DNA of 64,000 nt from positions 916,690-980,689 of the forward strand of contig NZ_LN868537.1 of NCBI RefSeq assembly GCF_001261775.1, in the 5' to 3' direction. The notes beneath the pieces are model-generated. The model made no database searches. It was given only the letters and a program-made list of their open reading frames with translations, and was not told where the DNA came from. The stretch is from Anaeromassilibacillus senegalensis (lineage in GTDB: Bacteria > Bacillota > Clostridia > Oscillospirales > Acutalibacteraceae). Every line of letters starts with the position of its first letter. Positions within the stretch are counted from its first letter, which is position 1. The position numbers and the translations under genes are program-made. Below are positions 16,646 to 25,112 of this stretch, piece after piece.

Positions 16646-19600
16646 CGCCATCCCCTCCTTTCGCATCCTGTGTCAGTTCCGCTACCGCCGCGTCGCGGTC
16701 CCATTTTGTCATTGGACGGGCAGCGTCCTCCTGTTCATGTCCGCAGACGGCAAAATACGGGCACCACTCGCAGGCGTCCGTGTCTCCATTCAACGGCACC
16801 GCTGCAATTTTTCCTTTATGCAGCTCCAACGCCATCTGGGCGACGAGCTCCTTTGCATGCCGCATGATGGCATTCATCTCCTTGGGAGATACGACGCTGT
16901 CCCGTTTGGCGGGCGCGCCGTTCTTCAGGGCGACCGGAATGTATTTCCCCTCCGCCTTTTGTTCCATCGCTTCAATGACGGACGCATCGTCGACCAGCAA
17001 GCCGTTCATGCGCAGTTTTTTCGCTTCTTCTGCCGCCACCTTGTCCGGCGAAGCGTCCCGCGCGGCGGAGAGGCTGGGCCGGGAAGCCGGCATATAGAGA
17101 ATTCCAGCAGGACCCGGCTGCATCCCATAGCGGGTCCCCGCGTTTTCACAAAGCGCCGCCAGATAGATCAGCATCTGCATATTCACGCCATAAATGACAT
17201 CGGAAAGCTTAAACTCCTTTTTCCCCGTCTTGTAGTCGATCACACGCAGGTACTGCACACCTTTTTTCCGATACAAATCCACGCGGTCCACCTTGCCGTC
17301 CACGCGTACCTCCCCGCCGTCCGGCAGAGAAACCGTGAGCGGCGGCACCTCTTCCGTTCCGATGGGCAATTCAAAGTCCACCGGCTGAAATTCGCTCTGG
17401 CAAAGCTCCTCCGCGATATGCCGGACGATCACCGCCGCGGACTCGGAAAGGCGCGCCACCAGATACGCGAAGCGCGGCGTTTTGCTCTGCAACCCACCCA
17501 TTTTCGTCTCTGCGTACTGGTTCAGCAGGCGGTCAATCTCTTTTTTCAAATCCGGCGCGTCCAGTTTCTGGAGCCGCTCCGCCCCCAGATCCCGGAAAAG
17601 ATGCTCCAACAGATAATGCATCAGGCTGCCGTATTCCAGCGCGTCCAGTTCCGCCGTGCGCCGTTCCTTTGCATGCAGGCCAAACCGGCAAAAATATTGG
17701 AACCGGCAGAGATAAAACTTTTCAATCTGCGTGGCGGAAACATGCATACTCGCGCCAAACAGGTCAAATGCTTTTTGCGCATCCTCAAATGCGGCCGGAC
17801 GCCTGTGGGAAACGCGTTCCAGCGCGGCGGTGCGCGGCGCATACGCTTCCTTCTCTGCAAAAAGCTGTTTTAAAGACGCGGAAGCAGGCGTCTGTTCACG
17901 CCATCGCTGTGCCGCCAATGCCAACGCGGACTGTTCCGCGTTGGCAAAGAAAGAAAGCGGCAGGCTGAATTGCGTATGAACCGGCACGTCTTTGAGAATG
18001 GCCTGCGCCTCCGTCACAATGACCGATGCGCGCTTTGCTTCCCCCTCCGGTCCGGATGCGGGGAAGCTGATGAACAAACGCTCTGAAGCAGCACTCATCG
18101 CCGCATACGCCAGAAAACGCTCCTGTACGGCAACACCCTCCAACGTATCGTTGAGGGGCAGTCCCAGGGCAATCAATTCCCGGCGCTCGCTGTCGCTGAA
18201 AACGCCGCCGGAACCGGGCGTCAGCGGAAAATCCTCCTGCGACGCGCCCAGCAAAAAGACCACTTTCGGCTCATGCGTCCGGATGCGGTCCGCCGCGCCG
18301 ACGGTAACCGCGTCCAGCTCCTCCGGGATACTTGCCACATCGTTCGCCAGGATCATCAGCCGGAGCAATTCCGCATAGCGCGTATGACGCAGAACGGCCC
18401 CCCCCAGCACCAGCGCGCTTTGATCCAATATCTGCATCAGGACGTCCCACAGGCGGAGCTGCCGTTCCGCCAGTTCCGTTTTTCCCGCATCCGCCAACTG
18501 CGCGGCCAGTCCTTTTAAATGTTCCGATACGCCGATTTCCTCCAGCAGTTGATAAACCGCTGCCGCCATCTGCTCTCCATCCGCGTCCGCAATACGCTCC
18601 GCGAATCGCAGCAGCGGTTCTACAACCGCCGCACGGCTTTCATTTAAGGATGCGAGCGCATTCCTGTCTTTCTCCGTCCATTCCTCCACAAACCCCTTGG
18701 GGTGCTCCGTCCATTTTTCCCGCCACTTTTTTCCCGACAAGCTCCAAAGAAACGTATAGTTCTCCAGGGACGAAATCTCCTCGACTGTCAGACCCGTCAG
18801 GCCTGTCTTTAAATAGGAAAACAGGTCTGAGGAAGCAAACCCGGAACGGATGACCTGAAAGGCCGAGAGAACCAAGCGCATCAGCGGTTCCGCATCGATC
18901 CGCTGCGGCTTATCCATAAAATAGGGAATCTCCCGGCGTTCCAGCGCCGCGTCGAGAATCTCCCGGTAGGCGTCCGGTGTCCGGACAATCACCGCGAAAT
19001 CGCGGTATCGATAACCGGCGTCCATCACCAGCTCACGGATCTCCGCGGCTGTAAATTCGGATTCGTCGTATAGGTCCCTTGCTTCGTACAGAGCAACGCC
19101 TTCTGCGGGCTTTCTATCCCCGCGGACCGTCCGAAAAGCCCCCCTTTCCAGCGCTGCAATTCCCTTTGCATGGAACCGTTTTCCCGCATCCAGCACAACC
19201 GGTGTGGCGACCCGGACGCCCCGTTCCTTCGCCAGACGAACCAGGCTGTTTCCCGTTCTTCGCACCAAAGAGAACAACCCCATCCCTTTTTCCGGATCGT
19301 CCAGTGTATCTGTACATAATGATACATACACCTCGTCCGCCTGCTCCAGGATCAGGGAAAGAATTTGATATTCCTGCACGGTAAAGCTTTGGAACGCATC
19401 GACCGCCACCACGCAGCCTTTAAAATAGGCATGTTGCTCCAACAGCAATTTCAGGCGCGTCAGGTCGTCCAGCGGGTCAATAAAACTCTGCGCAACCAGC
19501 GCTTCATATGCTTCCAAGATCAGAGAAAGCTCCCTGGACTTCTGCTGCAGGGTACCGGACAACCGCGACTGGCCGTTCACGGCCATTTGCAATAAGTCGC

Positions 19601-19997
19601 AGGGCGTGACGCCGCACATTTTGAGTTCTGCTTCCACAGAAAGAAGCAGGGAGATCAGCTCCACGCTGTCCGCGTTCTTTCGATAAAAATCCAGTTGATC
19701 CTTCACCTGCTCCAGCGCCAGGCTCATGAAGGCGTTCCGTCCGCCGTCGTCCAGCCTTCTGCCCGCCGCACCGCCGTATCTCCGGAACACCCGGTCCGCC
19801 AAACGGGTAAAGCTGAGCACCTGCACGCGCTGAGCACCTTTCGCCCCGAGAAGACGCAGCATAGCGCGCTCGTTTTGAAAAGAACTTTGCTCCGGGACCA
19901 GCAAAACCGGCGTTTGTTCTATTGGCGTCTCTTTTAAAAGCGCTCTTATTTTTGTCGTTTTTCCGCTTCCCGCGCGGCCAAGCAATAAATGCAGCAT
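16632..19997 (-). CDS. addB: ATP-dependent nuclease subunit B (AddB)
   Basis: Partner of AddA. It has a degenerate helicase that recognises Chi and a second RecB-type nuclease cutting the 5' strand. The 1,121-residue protein opens MLHLLLGRAGSGKTTKIRAL with an intact Walker A. Near the C-terminus the nuclease motif is RVIDYKTGKKEF, and an iron-sulfur pin is indicated by FYLCRFQYFCRFGLHA upstream of the nuclease and CEWCPYFAVCGHE downstream, giving four conserved cysteines as in the family. The ATG at 19995-19997 follows GGAGGAGACT; 16 further in-frame codons lie upstream but lack a good site. First gene of addB-addA-ACT. Confidence 0.96.
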   Translation of the reverse strand: MLHLLLGRAGSGKTTKIRALLKETPIEQTPVLLVPEQSSFQNERAMLRLLGAKGAQRVQVLSFTRLADRVFRRYGGAAGRRLDDGGRNAFMSLALEQVKDQLDFYRKNADSVELISLLLSVEAELKMCGVTPCDLLQMAVNGQSRLSGTLQQKSRELSLILEAYEALVAQSFIDPLDDLTRLKLLLEQHAYFKGCVVAVDAFQSFTVQEYQILSLILEQADEVYVSLCTDTLDDPEKGMGLFSLVRRTGNSLVRLAKERGVRVATPVVLDAGKRFHAKGIAALERGAFRTVRGDRKPAEGVALYEARDLYDESEFTAAEIRELVMDAGYRYRDFAVIVRTPDAYREILDAALERREIPYFMDKPQRIDAEPLMRLVLSAFQVIRSGFASSDLFSYLKTGLTGLTVEEISSLENYTFLWSLSGKKWREKWTEHPKGFVEEWTEKDRNALASLNESRAAVVEPLLRFAERIADADGEQMAAAVYQLLEEIGVSEHLKGLAAQLADAGKTELAERQLRLWDVLMQILDQSALVLGGAVLRHTRYAELLRLMILANDVASIPEELDAVTVGAADRIRTHEPKVVFLLGASQEDFPLTPGSGGVFSDSERRELIALGLPLNDTLEGVAVQERFLAYAAMSAASERLFISFPASGPEGEAKRASVIVTEAQAILKDVPVHTQFSLPLSFFANAEQSALALAAQRWREQTPASASLKQLFAEKEAYAPRTAALERVSHRRPAAFEDAQKAFDLFGASMHVSATQIEKFYLCRFQYFCRFGLHAKERRTAELDALEYGSLMHYLLEHLFRDLGAERLQKLDAPDLKKEIDRLLNQYAETKMGGLQSKTPRFAYLVARLSESAAVIVRHIAEELCQSEFQPVDFELPIGTEEVPPLTVSLPDGGEVRVDGKVDRVDLYRKKGVQYLRVIDYKTGKKEFKLSDVIYGVNMQMLIYLAALCENAGTRYGMQPGPAGILYMPASRPSLSAARDASPDKVAAEEAKKLRMNGLLVDDASVIEAMEQKAEGKYIPVALKNGAPAKRDSVVSPKEMNAIMRHAKELVAQMALELHKGKIAAVPLNGDTDACEWCPYFAVCGHEQEDAARPMTKWDRDAAVAELTQDAKGGDGDGNA

Positions 19998-20065
19998 AGT
20001 CTCCTCCGGTTCCCAATGAACTTCTAACCCATTATACGGTTCCATTTTCTATTCTTTTTTCTCTT

Positions 20066-20107
20066 TAAAAACAAAGCAAAAACGGACCTCCCTGCGGAGA
20101 TCCGTTT
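20066..20107 (-). terminator. Intrinsic terminator downstream of spoIIR
   Basis: On the minus strand AAACGGATCTCC and GGAGGTCCGTTT pair with one mismatch around a 4-nt loop, and TTTTTGCTTTG follows. It ends spoIIR transcription and separates it from addB, whose start lies about 80 nt further on. Confidence 0.85.
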
Positions 20108-20110
20108 CCT

Positions 20111-20719
20111 TTAAAAGCTCTGTATCCAGTTTTTCAGCTGCTCATAGTATTCCAGTGTTTTAAACTTAATGACATAGCGGTTTTTCCCCTCCACAATCTG
20201 GAGCTGCTCCGCGTTTAATACATCCTCAAGCTCCTGCGGTTCTTCCGCTGCGGGAAGGCACATGGGAGGAAAAATGACGCACCACCAGTTGTGGCCCGCG
20301 GCCTCGCCGATAGATACGCGCAGCGCGTCGTAGGAGCCCGCTGGAAGCGTTACCTGCTCATATTCCCGCGTTGTGAAGTAGGTCGTCTCCAGTTCTACCC
20401 GGACGGGATATGTATACCCCTGACGGGCGATTTCATCCGCTGCTGCCGCCTGTAATTCCGGCAGCAGATTTCGAACCTTCTGTTCCGCCTCGGCTTTGCC
20501 GGAAACACCGTCCAACATATGCGCGCTTTCCTGCAAAATCCGGTCGCGCACCTTGAGCTTCAAGGACTGATCCTCATCGGAATCCGAATTCGCCAACACA
20601 TGCAACCGCAGGACCCGGTCGGGAATATTCTCACATTGCGCCGCAAAACCGGTAAAAGAAAACAATACCGACAGGATCAACGCCAGACATAAGCTTTTTT
20701 CAAACAAATTCCATTTCAT
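20111..20719 (-). CDS. spoIIR: Stage II sporulation protein R
   Basis: SpoIIR is a secreted forespore signal that activates the protease SpoIIGA in the mother cell, leading to processing of pro-sigma-E. The 202-residue protein starts MKWNLFEKSLCLALILSVLF, giving an N-terminal membrane or export segment, and shows the family motifs DRVLRLHVLANSDSDEDQ, LKLKVRDRIL and GHNWWCVIFPPMC. An upstream in-frame start is possible; I chose the ATG at 20717-20719 because it gives the family N-terminus, although its ribosome-binding site (AGAAAG) is weak. It is transcribed alone, closed by its own terminator. The presence of this gene indicates an endospore former. Confidence 0.95.
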   Translation of the reverse strand: MKWNLFEKSLCLALILSVLFSFTGFAAQCENIPDRVLRLHVLANSDSDEDQSLKLKVRDRILQESAHMLDGVSGKAEAEQKVRNLLPELQAAAADEIARQGYTYPVRVELETTYFTTREYEQVTLPAGSYDALRVSIGEAAGHNWWCVIFPPMCLPAAEEPQELEDVLNAEQLQIVEGKNRYVIKFKTLEYYEQLKNWIQSF

Positions 20720-20757
20720 ATCGTCACATTCTTTCTGTTTCCTTTTGATGTCGAGAG

Positions 20758-20784
20758 TATTGTCCCAAAACTTCTGATTTATAC
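20758..20784 (-). promoter_or_regulatory. Weak sigma-F-like promoter candidate for spoIIR
   Basis: On the minus strand GTATA (20780-20784) and TGGGACAATA (20758-20767) resemble the forespore sigma-F -35 and -10 elements, 39 nt upstream of spoIIR. spoIIR is known to be sigma-F dependent in Bacillus. The spacer is shorter than the usual 15 nt, so confidence is low. Confidence 0.3.
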
Positions 20785-20822
20785 ACCGCAAAACAGAATG
20801 GGCAAAACAGACAAATCATAGT

Positions 20823-20852
20823 TTGACAGAAAGAACTGTCTTATAGTATAAT
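20823..20852 (+). promoter_or_regulatory. Sigma-A promoter of the DUF4190-like gene
   Basis: TTGACA (20823-20828) and TATAAT (20847-20852) are both perfect hexamers with an 18-nt spacer, 30 nt upstream of the gene start. Confidence 0.85.
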
Positions 20853-20882
20853 ACAAATATTCTAAATATGAGGGGGATTTAT

Positions 20883-21545
20883 ATGTCCAGATTCGCAGCA
20901 GACTATCGAATTGACAAGCCGGATGATTTCATCAAATTTGTTTCAGAAGACTTTTTTGCAAAAGAGGGCTTCCAGCCCGCCGTATATAAAGGGGAAAGCG
21001 TTTGGAAAAAAGGAACCGGCTTTGTGACGGCTCCCCAATATATCAAACTGCAATACGGGCAGGGAAATATCCATATTGAAGCATGGATTAAATCCTTTGG
21101 CGAGCACGGTCTGGACGGTTTTTATGGAGCAATCCCCAAAAGCGAGCTGAACGGCCGCGTGCATACGCTCATTAATCTGCTGACACAGAATGTTGCGATT
21201 CCGCAGGCAAACGCCGCACCCGGAGAAGCACTGCCCGCCGACAATACAAAAGCACCGGTGCAGACGCCTGTTCCGCCAGTTGCGGTTCCGGTTGCTGTAC
21301 ATAATCCCACCAACAAAGCGACCACTTCTCTTGTGCTCGGTATTGTAAGTATCATCACCGGCCTGTTTATTCCAATTGTTGGTTTAATCACCGGCATTAT
21401 TGGCATCACCACCGGCAATGTCGGCCGTAAAAGTACTGCGAAAAGCCTGGCGACCGCTGGGTTCGTTCTCGGAATCATCGGCACGGTGATATCGGCCGCC
21501 AACTGGCTGCTGGCAATCATCGCCTCCGTCATGTATCTGTATTAA
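20883..21545 (+). CDS. DUF4190-like membrane protein with a novel-looking N-terminal domain
   Basis: A 220-residue protein in three parts. Residues 1-105 form a soluble domain (MSRFAADYRIDKPDDFIKF...) rich in aromatic and charged residues that I do not recognise. Residues 110-145 form a Pro/Ala-rich linker. Residues 150-220 contain hydrophobic helices with a Gly/Ile-rich pattern (SLVLGIVSIITGLFIPIVGL and LATAGFVLGIIGTVIS) that resembles the DUF4190 membrane domain. The ATG at 20883 is preferred because GAGGGGG sits 6 nt upstream, and a near-perfect promoter precedes it. It is monocistronic and convergent with ispE. The function is unknown. Confidence 0.8.
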   Translation: MSRFAADYRIDKPDDFIKFVSEDFFAKEGFQPAVYKGESVWKKGTGFVTAPQYIKLQYGQGNIHIEAWIKSFGEHGLDGFYGAIPKSELNGRVHTLINLLTQNVAIPQANAAPGEALPADNTKAPVQTPVPPVAVPVAVHNPTNKATTSLVLGIVSIITGLFIPIVGLITGIIGITTGNVGRKSTAKSLATAGFVLGIIGTVISAANWLLAIIASVMYLY

Positions 21546-21581
21546 AAATCATCTGAAATAGCAAAATACATAAAAATTGAC

Positions 21582-21610
21582 GATCCCCCCTGCCTGTGGC
21601 AGGGGGGATC
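21582..21610. repeat. GC-rich 13-bp palindrome, copy 1 (terminator-like on the minus strand)
   Basis: GATCCCCCCTGCC (21582-21594), loop TGT, then the exact complement (21598-21610). On the minus strand it is followed by GTCAATTTTTATG, so it can terminate ispE. Its layout matches a second palindrome at 22687-22715, with paired base changes. Confidence 0.8.
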
Positions 21611-21668
21611 GGTTGTATTCCGCTGAAACTATGTGCAAACACACACTTTCATACAAGCCTTTTTTATT

Positions 21669-22616
21669 TTACGGGCACGTCCTGATCGGACGGCATAAAA
21701 ACGTCTCCGGATACAACGGCAATAACCCTCGCCCGCATTGCTCAGCCGCGTCCCCACTGGCAAACAAGCCGTACACGGCAGAGCCGCTGCCCGTCATGCA
21801 GGCGCCGGCTGCTCCATCGCGCAGCATATGATCCCGGATTATATCCACCTCCGGCAACGGCAGAAGATCGGAAAACGCGTTTCCCAACGCACTCCCAATT
21901 TCAGAAAGATCCCCCTGTTCCAGTCCTTGTAAAACCTGTTTTGTATACAACGCCCTTCCTGTTCCCCCCTGCTCGTCCGCTTTTGCATAGGCCTCCGCCG
22001 TATTGACACCCAGCGGCGGCTTACAAATGACGATCCGGCAATCCGGCAGCGGGATCACGGGCCGCCATTTTTCCCCGATTCCCTGTACGCGTGCCGCGCC
22101 GCCAACCACACAGAACGGCACATCCGCACCCACCGTCAGACCAATCTCACAGAGCGTTTCCATAGACAAATTGGTTTGATGCATCAAATTCAACGCGCGC
22201 AGCACCGCGGCGGCGTCGGCGCTGCCGCCGGCCAGCCCAATCTCACAGAGCGTTTCCATAGACAAATTGGTTTGATGCATCAAATTCAACGCGCGCAGCA
22301 CCGCGGCGGGGTCGGCGCTGCCGCCGGCCAGCCCCGCCTGCGAAGGAATCTGCTTATCGATGGAAATCTGGATACCGGGCGTCCGTTCCGTATATTGATA
22401 AAAAGCCTCCGCCGCCCGGTAAACGGTATTTTCCGGTCCACAGGGAATTCCCTCTCTATCACAGGATACTGTGACTCCCTCTTTCATCTCCGTCAGCGTC
22501 AGCGTATCGCAAAGGGACACGCTGTGCATCACCATGTCCAGCAGATGGTATCCATCTGCACGCTTTCCCAGAATATCCAAAGACAAATTGATCTTTGCGA
22601 ATGCTTTTACGATCAT
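21669..22616 (-). CDS. ispE: 4-diphosphocytidyl-2-C-methyl-D-erythritol kinase with an internal 32-residue duplication
   Basis: GHMP-family kinase of the non-mevalonate isoprenoid pathway. It phosphorylates the 2-hydroxyl of CDP-methylerythritol. It opens MIVKAFAKINLSLDILGKRADGYH with the family motif 1, and the C-terminal motif is GACMTGSGSAVYGLF. Normal length is about 283 residues; here it is 315 because the glycine-rich ATP-binding motif region (GLAGGSADxAAVLRALNL to CEI) occurs twice in tandem. The upstream copy reads GGSADPAAV and the downstream copy GGSADAAAV. The frame is intact. Whether the enzyme is active with an extra 32 residues at the ATP site is unknown. The gene is flanked by two similar GC palindromes. 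Confidence 0.93.
   Translation of the reverse strand: MIVKAFAKINLSLDILGKRADGYHLLDMVMHSVSLCDTLTLTEMKEGVTVSCDREGIPCGPENTVYRAAEAFYQYTERTPGIQISIDKQIPSQAGLAGGSADPAAVLRALNLMHQTNLSMETLCEIGLAGGSADAAAVLRALNLMHQTNLSMETLCEIGLTVGADVPFCVVGGAARVQGIGEKWRPVIPLPDCRIVICKPPLGVNTAEAYAKADEQGGTGRALYTKQVLQGLEQGDLSEIGSALGNAFSDLLPLPEVDIIRDHMLRDGAAGACMTGSGSAVYGLFASGDAAEQCGRGLLPLYPETFLCRPIRTCP
22141..22332 (-). repeat. 96-bp tandem direct duplication inside ispE
   Basis: Bases 22141-22236 and 22237-22332 are identical except for one C/G difference that changes Ala to Pro. The 96-nt period keeps the frame. The near identity implies a recent event, or an assembly artefact. Confidence 0.95.
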
Positions 22617-22686
22617 TTTCTATCACCTACAACAAAGGGCTTCTCTTAAAATGCACGTTGGACACAAAACAGCAGTTAAGATAGCA

Positions 22687-22715
22687 TGTTCCCCCCGCCT
22701 GCGGCGGGGGGAACA
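22687..22715. repeat. GC-rich 13-bp palindrome, copy 2
   Basis: TGTTCCCCCCGCC (22687-22699), loop TGC, and the exact complement (22703-22715). It lies between the DUF362 gene and ispE, without a U-run on either strand. The core TCCCCCCyGCC-TGy/t-GGCrGGGGGGA is shared with 21582-21610, and the differing positions keep pairing. Confidence 0.8.
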
Positions 22716-22781
22716 TCAAACTTTCGCTGATTTTTTGCGCATTCTGCCAATTGTAAGAACAGCCCTCTTCTTTATCACGAT

Positions 22782-23939
22782 TTACCACTTAAACAGCCGG
22801 AAGCGCTTGATATCGATTACATGCTTCGGGCACATCTCATGACAGCAATAACAACGGATACAATCCTTGTACTGAATTTCCGCTTTACCGTCCACAATTT
22901 GAATGGTATGCTGCGGGCAGCTCTCCGCGCACTTGCCGCACCCCACGCATTCCGCCCTGCGGATCCTGGGCAAAGGCGTGGTCAGCTTTGTTGACAAAGG
23001 CCGCAAAAAGGCCGGGACCTTCATCAGAAAATCCACATTTTTTGTATCCGGCTGGACAAAATCCGCTACCGCCAGCGCTTGAGGATCCGCGCCCCATAAG
23101 TCGATTTCCTCCAGGTTTTTGGGGCAAACGCCCCGGTCCATGCCCAGCTTTAAAATCAGATTTTGTTCAGGCGTCTGGTGAATCAGCGTTGCGCAAACGA
23201 CATCCGCCGCAAACGGATTGCGGGAGGCAAGCAGCGCGCCGACAAAACGCGGCGTTCCGCCGCTTGGGCCGTTGCCCTCCATTGCCATGACGCCGTCCAC
23301 AAGGTTAAGCTGCGGTTTCAGCGTGCAGCAGAGGTCCACCAGCATTTCCGCAAACGCGGTGCGCTCCGGAAAACGGCAGTGGAGCTCCGGCTTCATCAGC
23401 CCGGGAACCGTGCCGAACATATTTTTGACCGCTGCGCTCAATCCCATCATGCCGTGCGTTTTCAGCTTTGCAATATTGACCACCAAGTCCGCTTCCAGAA
23501 TGGGGTTAATTCCTGTAAAAAGTCTGGAACGCCGACCTTCCGGCGCAGAAAATTCCGTATACGCACAATCCAGATTCAGTGCAAAACCGTATTTCTGTGC
23601 CAGCTCCGTATAGCCGCCCGCCTGGTAGATGCCGCGCAGCAATCCCGGGGTATACGGCCCGCCGGGACTTTCCGCCACGGTGACGCTTTCCGCACCGCGC
23701 GCTTTCAGCTCCACTGCTGCCGCGGCAACCACCACGGGATGCGTGATCACTGCTTCTTCCGGCCTTGATTTGATCACCAGATTGGGTTTGATGACCACGC
23801 GGCAGCCCGGAAAGAGCAGTTCATTCACTTCCAGGGCGTCAAACTGCCGGCACAGAACTGAGCGGACTTCTTCAAAGTCATACGTACGGCAGGCCGACAG
23901 ACAAACCCGTTCTTTCTCCGATTTGCTTCCAATCTCCAT
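22782..23939 (-). CDS. DUF362 protein with C-terminal 2x[4Fe-4S] ferredoxin domain
   Basis: A 385-residue iron-sulfur protein. Residues 45-290 form the DUF362 domain with VVIKPNLVIK, AESPGG, NIAKLKTHGMMGLSAAVKN and VDGVMAMEGNGPSGG. The C-terminus has two cluster motifs, CVGCGKCAESCPQ and CIRCYCCHEMCPK, so it probably binds two [4Fe-4S] clusters and moves electrons. The substrate is not known for the family. The ATG at 23937-23939 begins 3 nt after the aminotransferase stop and lacks a clear ribosome-binding site, which suggests translation coupled to that gene. Third gene of the Lrp-aminotransferase-DUF362 operon. Confidence 0.9.
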   Translation of the reverse strand: MEIGSKSEKERVCLSACRTYDFEEVRSVLCRQFDALEVNELLFPGCRVVIKPNLVIKSRPEEAVITHPVVVAAAAVELKARGAESVTVAESPGGPYTPGLLRGIYQAGGYTELAQKYGFALNLDCAYTEFSAPEGRRSRLFTGINPILEADLVVNIAKLKTHGMMGLSAAVKNMFGTVPGLMKPELHCRFPERTAFAEMLVDLCCTLKPQLNLVDGVMAMEGNGPSGGTPRFVGALLASRNPFAADVVCATLIHQTPEQNLILKLGMDRGVCPKNLEEIDLWGADPQALAVADFVQPDTKNVDFLMKVPAFLRPLSTKLTTPLPRIRRAECVGCGKCAESCPQHTIQIVDGKAEIQYKDCIRCYCCHEMCPKHVIDIKRFRLFKW

Positions 23940-23942
23940 AAA

Positions 23943-25112
23943 CTAAAACTGACTGATGAAATGGCCGATGCGGGAAAGCGCTTCCGTAATATGCTTGATG
24001 GAATAGGAATAGGAAACACGGACAAAGCCCTCCCCGCTCGGGCCGAACGCTGTTCCCGGCACCACGGCAACATGCTCATCATACAACAGCTTTTCGCAGA
24101 ACTCCTCCGACGTCAGGCCGGTCTTCTTGATGCAGGGAAACACATAAAAAGCGCCTTCCGGCTCAAAGCAGGTCAATCCCATCGCATTAAATCCGTCCAC
24201 AATCAGACGGCGGCGCATATCGTACTGTTCCCGCATATAGACAATGTCCTCGTCACCATTGCGCATCGCCTCAATGGCTGCATACTGCGCCGTGGTTGGC
24301 GCACTCATAATCGCATATTGGTGCAGCTTGGTCATAGCGCCGATGATTTCCTTTGGCCCAACCGCATAGCCCAGACGCCATCCGGTCATGGCAAACGCCT
24401 TGGAAAATCCGTTGCATACAATGGTGCGCTCCCGCATATCGTCGATGGCGCTGAAGGTGACGTGGTTGGTGTCACCGTAGGTCAGCGCACCGTAAATCTC
24501 GTCTGAAAGGACCGTCAGATGATATTCCTCGACGACTTCCGCAATTTCAATCAGGTGCTTGCGCCGCATGACCGCACCGGTCGGGTTGTTTGGGAACGGC
24601 AGGATCAGCAGCTTGCTCTTCGGGGTGATCTTTGCACGCAGCGCCTCGGCGGTCAAACGAAATTTGTCCTCTGCCTTGGTCTCTATGGTGACCGGCACGC
24701 CGCCTGCCATCTCCGTCAGCGGGACATAACAGACAAAGCTGGGTTCCGGAATCAGCACCTCGTCTCCGGGACGGATCAGGGAGCGCAGGCAAAGGTCCAG
24801 CGCCTCCGAGCCGCCCACCGTCACCAGCACTTCTTCCCTGGGATCGTATTCCACATGATAATGACGTTTAAACCAACGGGAAATTTCCTCACGCAGCTCC
24901 ATGAAGCCGCGGTTTGGAGAATACCAGGTCTTCCCATCCTCCAGGGAATGGATGCCCTCCTGCCGCACATGCCAGGGTGTCGTAAAATCCGGCTCTCCGA
25001 TTGACAGGGAAATCACATTGTCCATCTCGTTGGCAATGTCAAAAAAGCGCCGGATTCCGGAGGGCTTGATTGCCTGCACCTTATCGTTGAGCACCGCTCT
25101 ATAATCAATCAC
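23943..25112 (-). CDS. Pyridoxal-phosphate aminotransferase, class I/II
   Basis: A 389-residue fold-type I aminotransferase (AspC/PatA-like) that transfers an amino group to a 2-oxo acid. Seen: SLSIGEPDFTTPWHV, TVGGSEALDLCLRSL (cofactor phosphate contact), the PFPNNPTGAV loop, the LSDEIYG Asp, and the Schiff-base lysine in GFSKAFAMTGWRLGYAVGP. The start is the GTG at 25110-25112, with AAGGAG 8 nt upstream, rather than the GTG 9 nt earlier. It overlaps the end of the Lrp gene by 8 nt, so the regulator probably responds to an amino acid handled by this enzyme. The exact substrate cannot be read from the sequence. Confidence 0.92.
   Translation of the reverse strand: MIDYRAVLNDKVQAIKPSGIRRFFDIANEMDNVISLSIGEPDFTTPWHVRQEGIHSLEDGKTWYSPNRGFMELREEISRWFKRHYHVEYDPREEVLVTVGGSEALDLCLRSLIRPGDEVLIPEPSFVCYVPLTEMAGGVPVTIETKAEDKFRLTAEALRAKITPKSKLLILPFPNNPTGAVMRRKHLIEIAEVVEEYHLTVLSDEIYGALTYGDTNHVTFSAIDDMRERTIVCNGFSKAFAMTGWRLGYAVGPKEIIGAMTKLHQYAIMSAPTTAQYAAIEAMRNGDEDIVYMREQYDMRRRLIVDGFNAMGLTCFEPEGAFYVFPCIKKTGLTSEEFCEKLLYDEHVAVVPGTAFGPSGEGFVRVSYSYSIKHITEALSRIGHFISQF

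Noticed and set aside
15545..16867. A 440-codon plus-strand frame opposite addA and the end of addB
   Set aside because: It is basic, Arg/His/Gln-rich antisense translation of GC-rich coding DNA and spans two genuine genes.
22141..22332. Reading the ispE repeat as part of a CRISPR or minisatellite array
   Set aside because: There are only two copies, in frame inside a coding gene, with no spacers.
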